In this document: piece by piece, positions 1 to 6,712 of the stretch
Layout of the letters: the number at the start of each line of letters is the position of its first letter
How positions within the stretch are numbered: the stretch's first letter is position 1
From: VGPI01 sp964482845
GTDB taxonomy: Bacteria; Cloacimonadota; Cloacimonadia; Cloacimonadales; Cloacimonadaceae
NCBI GenBank assembly: GCA_964482845.1
Contig: CAYZZE010000096.1
Coordinates: 1 to 8,878, forward strand
Reading direction: 5' to 3'
DNA length: 8,878 nt
Notes under the pieces: generated by a model
Seen by the model: the letters and a program-made list of their open reading frames with translations, nothing else
Told to the model about the DNA's origin: nothing
Database searches by the model: none
Translations under genes and position numbers: made by a program

Positions 1-44
1 GGCATAATCCTTTTGGTGTATGTAAGAGTATGATATATTACTTA

Positions 45-67
45 GATAAGATGTTATCGCGTGATAA
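45..67. repeat. Alternating GATAA/TTATC/GATAA motif, possible operator
   Basis: GATAA at 45-49, TTATC at 54-58 and GATAA at 63-67 form two overlapping inverted pairs whose start points are exactly 9 nt apart. The group lies just upstream of the promoter-like elements before the first gene, where a regulator could bind. The region is AT-rich, so chance is a real possibility. No regulator can be named. Confidence 0.2.
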
Positions 68-82
68 GGGGAATTTTTTCTA

Positions 83-128
83 TTGACTTGTATTTGTGAT
101 TGGTTTATGGAGTTCCCTCGCGTATGAT
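83..128 (+). promoter_or_regulatory. Candidate sigma70-type promoter(s) for the receiver-led operon
   Basis: Two readings are possible. TTGGTT (100-105) and TATGAT (123-128) are separated by 17 nt; the -10 matches the consensus at five of six positions and would put the transcript start near 135, giving a leader of about 23 nt. Alternatively TTGACT (83-88) has a five-of-six -35 but only a weak -10, TATGGA (106-111), 17 nt downstream. Bases 1-157 are AT-rich and hold no supportable gene, so a promoter is expected here. Which element is used cannot be told from sequence alone. Confidence 0.4.
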
Positions 129-157
129 GTTCAGATAGGTGAGAAAAGGTGGTTAAC

Positions 158-514
158 ATGATCCCTCGCATTCTCCTGGTCGACGATGACCCTCTCGTGA
201 GGGAGGTGATTGGGGACTATTTGTCTTCAAACGGATATAATGTCGAATTGGCAGAAGATGCCGAGCAGGCATTGGCTCTCTTTAAACCAGGCAGATTTAC
301 AGCGGCATTGATCGATGTTGTGATGCCGGGGATGAATGGACTGGATCTGATGAATGAGATTCTGGTGAGGGATGACAAGGTGTTTTGTCTGGTCATGACC
401 GGCTATCCAACCATAGATCTGGCATACAAAGCGATGGTTCACGGCGTAACGGACTATATCATCAAGCCCTTCCAACTTCTCGAACTCCTCAATATTCTCC
501 AGAAAAATATATGA
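158..514 (+). CDS. Single-domain response regulator (receiver only)
   Basis: This 118-residue protein is one CheY-like receiver domain with no output domain. Counting from the ATG at 158, the acidic pair is D9/D10, the phospho-acceptor is D53 (in LIDVVMPGMNG), the switch threonine is T81 and the conserved lysine is K103 (in DYIIKPF), so it should accept phosphate from a histidine kinase. No kinase gene is in view. The start at 158 is preferred because AAAGGTGG (145-152) sits 5 nt upstream; an in-frame GTG at 149 with AGGTGAG before it is an alternative adding three residues. Its stop overlaps the next start in an ATGA, which implies translational coupling with the FemAB-like gene. It probably acts by protein-protein contact, possibly on its operon neighbours. 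The family is certain; the target is unknown. Confidence 0.92.
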   Translation: MIPRILLVDDDPLVREVIGDYLSSNGYNVELAEDAEQALALFKPGRFTAALIDVVMPGMNGLDLMNEILVRDDKVFCLVMTGYPTIDLAYKAMVHGVTDYIIKPFQLLELLNILQKNI

Positions 515-1413
515 AGTACGAGATCTCGCTACTCAATCCCTCCGATGTCCACTTTCCCGATCCGGCAATTCCGGTCTGGGCACATCCGCACTGGATGAAT
601 GCGATGGCGGAATATTTTGGGTTCCGGGCTTTTGTGCTTGCCTGCTGGCGCGGCGAACATCTGGCAGCGCTATTGCCTCTGTATGAAAAACAGGTCTTTA
701 CCTATCGCCGGGCAGTGATGCCGATGCTCAATTGTTACCAGCCCTTGCGTTTGTTTGAGATTGTGGAAAGGCCAAACCGGGCAGCGTTGAATCAATTGGA
801 AACTACGCGGGAGATCGCGACCTGGCTCAAAAGGTACTACCATCGGGTAAACATATGTCTGCATCCTGATAACTTTGACGTCCGTGGTTTTACCTGGGAG
901 GGTTACAAGGCATCGCCGCGATATACGATGTATTATGATCCGACCGGAACGGCTGCTTTGTTTAAAGATGAAAAAAATGCGCTGCACCGTGCCCAACGGC
1001 AGGACTATCAATTTGCCGGGGGATTCAATCCGGAACGCTTCAGCGAATTGCTGTATGCTCTCTACAAACGGAAAAAAGTGGATTTTCCGATCGAAGCGAA
1101 AGCGCTGGTTGGATTTCTTTCCCAGATGAATGAACATGGGCTGATCAGACAATTCAATGTGCTCAAAGATGAGGTGATCGTCAGTGCCAACGTGGTGATC
1201 AACGACCGTGATGTCGTATATACCTGGATGCGCGCCTCCGACGAGAACGAATTGAAGAACGGAGTAAGCGTATTTCACAGCGTCCATCTCTACGAGATCC
1301 TGGGCAGACAATATCAATCGATCGACATGTGCGGCGCTAATAGTGATTCCACCGCCAGATTCAAGATGGGGATGGGAGGACAATTGAAACTATTCTTTCA
1401 CGTCAGTGCCTGA
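511..1413 (+). CDS. FemAB/GNAT-like acyl- or aminoacyl-transferase
   Basis: The 300-residue protein resembles the FemAB/Acetyltransf_6 branch of the GNAT fold. Early landmarks are HPHWMNA (about 25-31) and a hydrophobic strand leading to LLPLYEK. The C-terminal part has the typical pattern of strands, then YEILGRQYQSIDMCGAN, then ARFKMGMGG (282-290), matching the late G...FK.gfGg signature of the family. Known members add amino acids to the peptidoglycan cross-bridge or acylate envelope sugars; the substrate cannot be read here. There is no signal peptide or membrane span, so it is likely cytoplasmic. The start is ATG 511, overlapping the receiver stop by 4 nt; an earlier in-frame ATG at 385 would lie deep inside the receiver gene and is rejected. 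A ligase making peptidoglycan precursor follows 43 nt later, which favours a cell-wall role (inference). Confidence 0.75.
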   Translation: MKYEISLLNPSDVHFPDPAIPVWAHPHWMNAMAEYFGFRAFVLACWRGEHLAALLPLYEKQVFTYRRAVMPMLNCYQPLRLFEIVERPNRAALNQLETTREIATWLKRYYHRVNICLHPDNFDVRGFTWEGYKASPRYTMYYDPTGTAALFKDEKNALHRAQRQDYQFAGGFNPERFSELLYALYKRKKVDFPIEAKALVGFLSQMNEHGLIRQFNVLKDEVIVSANVVINDRDVVYTWMRASDENELKNGVSVFHSVHLYEILGRQYQSIDMCGANSDSTARFKMGMGGQLKLFFHVSA

Positions 1414-1456
1414 CCCGGTTTTTATATGTGTATCGAAGTAATAATAAGAGCGTAAA

Positions 1457-2386
1457 ATGAAGATAATGGTGATGAAGGGCGGGATCTCGCCTGAACGCGA
1501 AGTTTCTCTTAAATCCGGGAAAGCGGTGGCGGATCAATTGCGCAGCATGGCTTGTGAGGTTACCGAGATCGATCCGGCCGACTATCCCGATCTTTATGAG
1601 ATGATCACGCAGATGCGGATTTGGCAGCCGGAGATCATTTTTAATGCCTTGCACGGTGGAAGCGGAGAAAATGGGGCCATGCAGGCGGTTTTGACGGCTT
1701 GCGGACTCAAGGTTACCGGCTCTGGGCACCATGCCTGTGTTCTTGCCATGGATAAATATGCATCCAAATTGATCGCCGAGAGCGAAGGCGTGCCAGTACC
1801 CAAGGCGATCATATTGCGGGAAGATCTGCTGGCTGACTATGTCAATCCCGAGGATTACAGTCATATCTTCGAGCGGCTAGGATTGCCCCTGGTAGTCAAA
1901 CCCAACGATGCCGGATCTTCGGTCGGGATCCATATCGTAAAAAAGATGGATGAACTTAAGCCTGCGGTTGCCGATGCCTTCAAGTATAGCGACGGCGTAA
2001 TGCTGGAAGAATACATCCCGGGCAGGGAACTGACAGTAACGGTTTTGGAGGGAGAGGCGCTTCCGGCAGTGGAGATCAAACCCGTAAACGGCTGGTATGA
2101 TTACGCGAATAAATATACCAAAGGCAATACCCAATATATCGCACCGGCGAGGTTGGACAAGGCTTCTTCCGATCTGCTCCAGGTTTATGCCCTTCGAATC
2201 TGGAAAGCATTGCGCTGCAATGCTTATGCCCGCGTGGACTTTCGCTATAGCGGATACGATTTTTACTTTCTTGAGGTAAACACAATGCCTGGTATGACTG
2301 CCCTTAGTTTGACACCCATGGCGGCTAAAGCCGCCGGAATGGATTTTGGACAGTTGCTCACCAGGATCATCCAATCATCCTGCTAA
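1457..2386 (+). CDS. ddl: D-alanine--D-alanine ligase
   Basis: This cytoplasmic ATP-grasp enzyme joins two D-alanines using ATP to make the dipeptide end of the peptidoglycan precursor. At 309 residues it matches the short DdlB type. Visible motifs are GGISPEREVS (8-17, with E13 equivalent to DdlB E15), HGGSGENG (66-73), the ATP-grasp lysine segment VVKPNDAGSSVGI (146-158), LEEYIPGREL (183-192), the omega-loop KY pair K219/Y220, and metal ligands D261, E273 and N275 in FLEVNTMPGMT. The KY tyrosine favours D-Ala over D-lactate as second substrate, so no sign of vancomycin-type resistance is seen. The ribosome site is weak (AAGAG at 1446-1450). The upstream gap holds no terminator-like hairpin, so co-transcription with the FemAB-like gene is likely. 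The family call is secure. Confidence 0.95.
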   Translation: MKIMVMKGGISPEREVSLKSGKAVADQLRSMACEVTEIDPADYPDLYEMITQMRIWQPEIIFNALHGGSGENGAMQAVLTACGLKVTGSGHHACVLAMDKYASKLIAESEGVPVPKAIILREDLLADYVNPEDYSHIFERLGLPLVVKPNDAGSSVGIHIVKKMDELKPAVADAFKYSDGVMLEEYIPGRELTVTVLEGEALPAVEIKPVNGWYDYANKYTKGNTQYIAPARLDKASSDLLQVYALRIWKALRCNAYARVDFRYSGYDFYFLEVNTMPGMTALSLTPMAAKAAGMDFGQLLTRIIQSSC

Positions 2387-2409
2387 CAAACTTATTAAGG
2401 AGACAAATC

Positions 2410-3513
2410 ATGAAAAACACACTGATAACGGTTTTGATCCTCTTGCTTGCGGTCACTGTTTTTGCCCAGAACAGAGGAATAACGGCGACCTTCACACCGG
2501 CGTCGCTGAATGTCAATATGCTTCATATAACGAGTTTTGATCCATTTGCACCACACAACCAACCCCTGCTTACTACGCTTACGATCACCAATCATCTGAA
2601 TGAATCATATCCGGTGGATCTGCAGGTAAGGGTGCTTTGGAACGGTATTCTGTTGGTCACGGCTGACTTTCGTACCAAAGAGGGGATGGGTATCCCGGCA
2701 TACGGAGCGTTCTATCTTACCAACCGAGACCTGATCACCAACCATGCCAGTACAAATTTCGTTAAGCTGGATGATGAGATCGATCTGCAGGAAATCATCA
2801 ATGCCAGTAACCTGCTCAAGGATGCCGCCTTATCCGGTAGTTTCCCAGATGGCACGATCACCATCGGGATATCGGTGAAGCGCACTGGAACTGCTGCTTG
2901 GGCTTCTGAAACGGACTTTTCCATCACTGTCCAGAACATCGGCAATATCTATGCCGTGTATCCGGGCAACCCACTGGGTGGAGTTCCGCCGATCATGAGC
3001 CCTACCGGATATTTATGGAATTCGTTGTTTACGAACTTCAATACTTTCAATCTCACTATCAAGGAATTCCCGCCCAACAATCCGCCTACTGCCAGCAATA
3101 TCGGGACCTCCGGCACAGTTTTCTATGCCCCACCTGCACAAATGACTAACAGTTCGTTCACCGATTTTCTGCCCTATCGGGATAACCATTACTACGCTTG
3201 GCAGGTTAGCAGTACGATGTTTACCGAGACCAATCTACCCGGAAGGGGCAGGTCCGGGGGCACATCCGGTGTGGTGAAAAGCAACTGGTACGTCTTCCAA
3301 TTCAATGCCTCAACCGATATCCAGGATCAGCAAAGTGAATTCTTCACCATCCTGAGTTTACTCAATAATCCGCTGATCATCAATATCTTAAATAGCGGCT
3401 GGCGACCAACCGGCACGATCATCCACAATGGCAGGATGGAGACCGGACAGAGCGCTCTCGAATTGCTCAATTCCATCCTTGGCTTGTCGATTGAAGCCGA
3501 GATCGTGAATTAG
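2410..3513 (+). CDS. Secreted beta-rich protein of unknown function
   Basis: I do not recognise a named family. Residues 1-19 form a clear Sec signal peptide (positive start, hydrophobic run, cleavage after VFA before Q20), and no further membrane span follows, so the 348-residue mature protein is periplasmic or surface-exposed. The first part (about 25-180) alternates strands like a beta-sandwich. From YPGN (184) the pattern resembles the Ig/fibronectin-like repeats of FCB-group surface proteins: a proline-rich lead, a tryptophan-bearing strand (GYLWNS) and a later YYAWQVSS (261-268), then a closing strand SNWYVFQFN. The last 55 residues are helix-prone. Cysteine appears to be absent from the mature part. 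It has a strong AAGGAG (2397-2402) 7 nt before ATG and ends 9 nt before the FecR gene, so it is probably made with the FecR and barrel proteins. Confidence 0.85.
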   Translation: MKNTLITVLILLLAVTVFAQNRGITATFTPASLNVNMLHITSFDPFAPHNQPLLTTLTITNHLNESYPVDLQVRVLWNGILLVTADFRTKEGMGIPAYGAFYLTNRDLITNHASTNFVKLDDEIDLQEIINASNLLKDAALSGSFPDGTITIGISVKRTGTAAWASETDFSITVQNIGNIYAVYPGNPLGGVPPIMSPTGYLWNSLFTNFNTFNLTIKEFPPNNPPTASNIGTSGTVFYAPPAQMTNSSFTDFLPYRDNHYYAWQVSSTMFTETNLPGRGRSGGTSGVVKSNWYVFQFNASTDIQDQQSEFFTILSLLNNPLIINILNSGWRPTGTIIHNGRMETGQSALELLNSILGLSIEAEIVN

Positions 3514-3522
3514 GAGAAAGGA

Positions 3523-4200
3523 ATGAAAAAGACATTGATAATCGCCGTCCTGCTGCTGAATGCTTTGGGAATGCTTCTTGCCAATGAAGCGGTCGCCATC
3601 ATTTCTGCTACCCGCGGAAGAGTGGAACTAACACGCAATAACAAACCGATCAGATTCAAAGCCGGTGATATGATCTTTAACAACGACCAGATCAAAACAG
3701 CGGGAGAATCATTCGCGGCAGTAAAATACCTCGACGGGTCTTCCACCCTCAAGATCTTTTCCAATTCCGTCGTCAGAATCAATGCGGCTGTAGTCGGGAA
3801 TAACATGAATAAGAACACTACTATCTCTATGGGTAGTGCCAATTCATCAGTCACCCGCCGCGGCGGAACTTATACGGTGCAGACCCCAACCACTGTGGCG
3901 TCAGTAAAAGGGACTGACTTTTTGACCAAACTTATTGACTACCTGACACTTATTATTGTCAATGAAGGTGAAGTGGTCGTCAAGAACACGATAACCAACC
4001 GGGAAATGGAGGTCAAAGCGGGATACACTGCCAAGTCTGACGATCAGGGATTATTGAGCGTGGAGGAAAGTTCCGATGAAGACCTAACGGAAGCGGAACG
4101 TCTGGAGATCGAAGCCCAGACGCAGACCCAGCCACGATCAATGAGAATTCAATTCACGGATGAATTGGGTAACATCAAATATATTGAGATCCGGTTTTAA
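3523..4200 (+). CDS. Periplasmic FecR-domain protein
   Basis: The 225-residue protein starts with a Sec signal peptide (about 1-20, ending MLLA) and then a FecR domain. Visible FecR marks are a glycine-turn strand (ATRGRVEL, 29-36), AGDMIFNNDQIKT (47-59), YLDGSS (69-74), a strand with SVVRI (82-86), and the late VASVKGTDF (124-132) followed by a strand reading NEGEVVVKN. Classical FecR is an inner-membrane anti-sigma regulator with a cytoplasmic N-terminus. This one has a signal peptide in that place and no sigma factor beside it, so an anti-sigma role is unlikely. The tail (about 176-205) is acidic and helix-prone, then MRIQFTDELGN and a short strand close the protein. AGGAG (3512-3516) overlaps the upstream stop and sits 6 nt before the ATG. 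Such proteins may act as periplasmic binding or scaffold domains (inference). Confidence 0.87.
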   Translation: MKKTLIIAVLLLNALGMLLANEAVAIISATRGRVELTRNNKPIRFKAGDMIFNNDQIKTAGESFAAVKYLDGSSTLKIFSNSVVRINAAVVGNNMNKNTTISMGSANSSVTRRGGTYTVQTPTTVASVKGTDFLTKLIDYLTLIIVNEGEVVVKNTITNREMEVKAGYTAKSDDQGLLSVEESSDEDLTEAERLEIEAQTQTQPRSMRIQFTDELGNIKYIEIRF

Positions 4201-4219
4201 CCACCGAGGAGGAATGCTA

Positions 4220-6613
4220 ATGCGCAATTATCTGCTAATCATGTTGCTCTTGCTTGCCGGAATTTCTCTGTGGAGCGTGAGCATATCACATAATCCTCCG
4301 GCGGCTTTGAATGCCGAAGGAGCGACCGACCTGCGCCTGCAGGTGATCGAAGACCTCGATCAGATCAGCCGGGGCTTTGTATATTGGCGAGTACCCGGAA
4401 CGCGTAAGTGGGAACGCCTGGGTCTCCGTCTGGAAAGTGAGGGTAGCCAATGGTTCCTCGCTTCGATACCGCGGCTGCGTAATCCTTTCAATGGTGTGGA
4501 ATACTATTTTGAATTTACCCTGGAAACAGGTGTTTTGGTCACAGTTCCCGAATTTCAGCCCGAGGATTATGCCTATCAGATCGGTTCGGCTCTGAAGTCG
4601 GGGAGATTGGAGAATGCTTTTGTTTTGGTGAGCGACACGGAAGATATTACTACTGACGATGCTCTTATCATAGCGATATCATGGTATGAGATCATGAACG
4701 CCATCGATCAGAGTTCGATCCGGTTGATCGTCAATGGCAGAGATGTGACCGGAAGAGCTGCTGCAACACAAGCAGCGCTTGCCTACCGCGATGAAAAACC
4801 CCAGCCCGGAATGATAACGGCTTTTGTCACTGCCCGTTTGCGGGTAGGAACCAGTATCCACTCACCCACGTGGGCTATCAACGTCAATCCAGGCAGGAAG
4901 AGGATCGGATTGCCCTTTGATTATTACGGAAATTTCAACGTGGCTACAAACTATTATGGCAGCAGTGCTGATAGCGCTGCCGCTATGTATGGCGCTCCCA
5001 GGGATGATGCGTCTTCCACACTGGATCTTTACACCAGTTACGGTATCCTGGACTTGCAGACCAATCTCTTTGTTTCATCTCGGGAAAAATCCAATAAGCA
5101 GCCCGTAAACCGCTATGCAATCGGATTGAATATCCCATATCTGGAAGTTGTAGCCGGCGATTATTCACCGGATTTTGGTCATTTTACCATCCGCAACCGC
5201 AATATCCGCGGTCTATTTGCCCGGCTTCATTCTCCAGCCCTATCTTTGCATTGGTCACACGGGGAGATGGTGCGCAAGACGACATCCACGTTCTTTGACG
5301 GGATCGAAGAACGCAACACCGGCACCTTTAAACAGGAAGCCATCGCCGCCCGTATCCAGTTGGGAACCGATCGGGGATTTATGCTTGCTATCAATGCTGT
5401 GCGCAACCGTGACCTCAAGAGTTCGTTGGAACCTGATGAATACAGGTATTTTGTATCAGATCACAACGACGCTGTCATCGATACCCTTTATACCGTCCTG
5501 CCCAAGGATAATTTGGTTTTGGGTGTCGAGATGAAGATCACACTGCCGGAACAGCATGTGGTTCTGGGCGTTGAGGGTGCGGGTAGCATGTTTAACCGCA
5601 ATACCCTGCCTGGTCCGTTGACGGCTGAGGATGTTGAAGAATACACTGGACAATCCATACCATTCGATCCGTCATTCGTGTCCGAACTCTTCATGCTAAA
5701 TAAAAACGTAGAACCATTGATGCCGGGACGGGATCAAACAGCATGGCGCGCTTACTACCGTGCCATGATCTTGAATAATCTGATAAATGTCAGTTACAGT
5801 GAGGTCGGTTCCGCTTTTCGTGCTTTGAGTACCTCCTATCAGCCAAATGACACGCGCAATCTATCCATCTCCGACCAGTTCTTTGTCAAGCAATACGTAA
5901 TGGCGACATTGGGTTTCAACTGGACTCAGGATAATATCTCCGGTCATCGCAACGAGACCAATGATTATTACTCATATATCGGACAACTGATGCTCAGGAT
6001 ACCCCGGATACCATATTTGAGATTTGGCTACAACACTTATACCGGAACCAACAAACTCAACGAAGTCATCGGAGACACAACGATCTTTAATCCAACCCAG
6101 AGAAATTCCGAAGCGCTCTCTTTGGGGATCGGATATAATGTAGTTCAAATTCCATTCGTTCCAACCCAGGTGGATATCTCCTGGCGGGCAAGTGCGGACG
6201 ATGGCACAGTCAATGACAACCCGACGTATGACAATACGACGGAGACGATCAACGTATCTCTGATCAGTCGTTTCACGCATATTCCGCTGCGAACCCAGAT
6301 CGGTTTTACGACAAATAGCAATGCGCTCAAATTGACCGATGAAACTAAGGATAACTTCAATATCTTCCTGCGTGGCGAGTATGCCCTTTGGCAAAAACGG
6401 ATCAAGCCATATATGGAGTATCGCAATACTGCTTTGAGCGGAGATCAGGACGCTCAAAACTACAACCATTACACATTGGGACTGGATGCATATCCCCTCA
6501 AAGATCTGCAGGCATCCACTTCGCTGGGCTGGAAAACCTATTCCAACAATGATGTTCAAAGCGTTGACCACAGATCATTTACCTGGAGATTTATGTTGAA
6601 TCAGAGATTCTGA
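4220..6613 (+). CDS. Outer-membrane beta-barrel protein with N-terminal Ig-like domains
   Basis: The 797-residue protein has a Sec signal (about 1-20). Next come two beta-sandwich-like regions: about 20-115, with paired strands such as GFVYWRV and VEYYFEFTL, and about 120-225, with the SIRLIVNGRDVTG motif (168-178) seen in Ig-like repeats. From about 230 onward it is a long run of alternating amphipathic strands with aromatic girdles, polar loops and few cysteines. This includes VVAGDYSPDFG (310-320) followed by a G..AR strand, a pattern found in large barrels of FCB bacteria. It ends WRFMLNQRF, with a terminal phenylalanine as expected for Bam-dependent barrels. There is no TonB-dependent plug domain, so a TonB receptor is unlikely. 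The start at 4220 is chosen because GAGGAGG (4206-4212) lies 7 nt away; ATG 4214 would be only 1 nt from it. Function and ligand are unknown. Confidence 0.85.
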   Translation: MRNYLLIMLLLLAGISLWSVSISHNPPAALNAEGATDLRLQVIEDLDQISRGFVYWRVPGTRKWERLGLRLESEGSQWFLASIPRLRNPFNGVEYYFEFTLETGVLVTVPEFQPEDYAYQIGSALKSGRLENAFVLVSDTEDITTDDALIIAISWYEIMNAIDQSSIRLIVNGRDVTGRAAATQAALAYRDEKPQPGMITAFVTARLRVGTSIHSPTWAINVNPGRKRIGLPFDYYGNFNVATNYYGSSADSAAAMYGAPRDDASSTLDLYTSYGILDLQTNLFVSSREKSNKQPVNRYAIGLNIPYLEVVAGDYSPDFGHFTIRNRNIRGLFARLHSPALSLHWSHGEMVRKTTSTFFDGIEERNTGTFKQEAIAARIQLGTDRGFMLAINAVRNRDLKSSLEPDEYRYFVSDHNDAVIDTLYTVLPKDNLVLGVEMKITLPEQHVVLGVEGAGSMFNRNTLPGPLTAEDVEEYTGQSIPFDPSFVSELFMLNKNVEPLMPGRDQTAWRAYYRAMILNNLINVSYSEVGSAFRALSTSYQPNDTRNLSISDQFFVKQYVMATLGFNWTQDNISGHRNETNDYYSYIGQLMLRIPRIPYLRFGYNTYTGTNKLNEVIGDTTIFNPTQRNSEALSLGIGYNVVQIPFVPTQVDISWRASADDGTVNDNPTYDNTTETINVSLISRFTHIPLRTQIGFTTNSNALKLTDETKDNFNIFLRGEYALWQKRIKPYMEYRNTALSGDQDAQNYNHYTLGLDAYPLKDLQASTSLGWKTYSNNDVQSVDHRSFTWRFMLNQRF

Positions 6614-6635
6614 CGCACACCATCGATGATTATGA

Positions 6636-6684
6636 CCCAAACGACAGGTATGGGGAGATCAACGCCCCATATCTGTCATTTGTG
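6636..6684 (+). terminator. Strong intercistronic hairpin between barrel and cyclase genes
   Basis: Arm 6643-6655 (GACAGGTATGGGG) pairs with 6665-6677 (CCCCATATCTGTC) over 13 bp, with one G-U pair and a 9-nt loop. Beyond one C/A mismatch the stem continues with A6639-A6641 and C6638 against T6679-T6681 and G6682. Downstream there is only a short, interrupted run of T (ATTTGTGGTT), so it is not a classical strong intrinsic terminator. It may be a leaky terminator, an RNA-processing or stability stem, or a bidirectional structure. It separates the tight exported-protein cluster from the cyclase gene. Confidence 0.5.
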
Positions 6685-6712
6685 GTTATGCTGTCGATGA
6701 GCCGGACAAGCA

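Noticed and set aside
95..110. TGTGA half-site resembling a CRP/cAMP receptor binding site near the first promoter, tempting because of the cyclase.
   Set aside because: The second half (TATGG after 6 nt) does not match TCACA, so there is no proper palindrome.
385..513. Upstream in-frame ATG that would lengthen the FemAB-like protein by 42 residues.
   Set aside because: The extension would overlap the receiver domain in another frame and reads unlike the family N-terminus; ATG 511 with the ATGA overlap fits.
670..1383. Long minus-strand open frame (237 codons) opposite the FemAB-like gene.
   Set aside because: It is antisense to a well-supported gene, has no recognisable domain, and its length is explained by the codon bias of the sense gene.
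3523..4200. FecR protein as the anti-sigma factor of a TonB/FecA-type iron system with the following barrel.
   Set aside because: There is no ECF sigma gene, no TonB plug in the barrel, and the FecR has a signal peptide in place of the cytoplasmic sigma-binding region.
5972..6571. Minus-strand open frame of 199 codons opposite the barrel gene.
   Set aside because: No signal peptide, domain or ribosome site is seen, and the sense strand is clearly coding through to the terminal phenylalanine.
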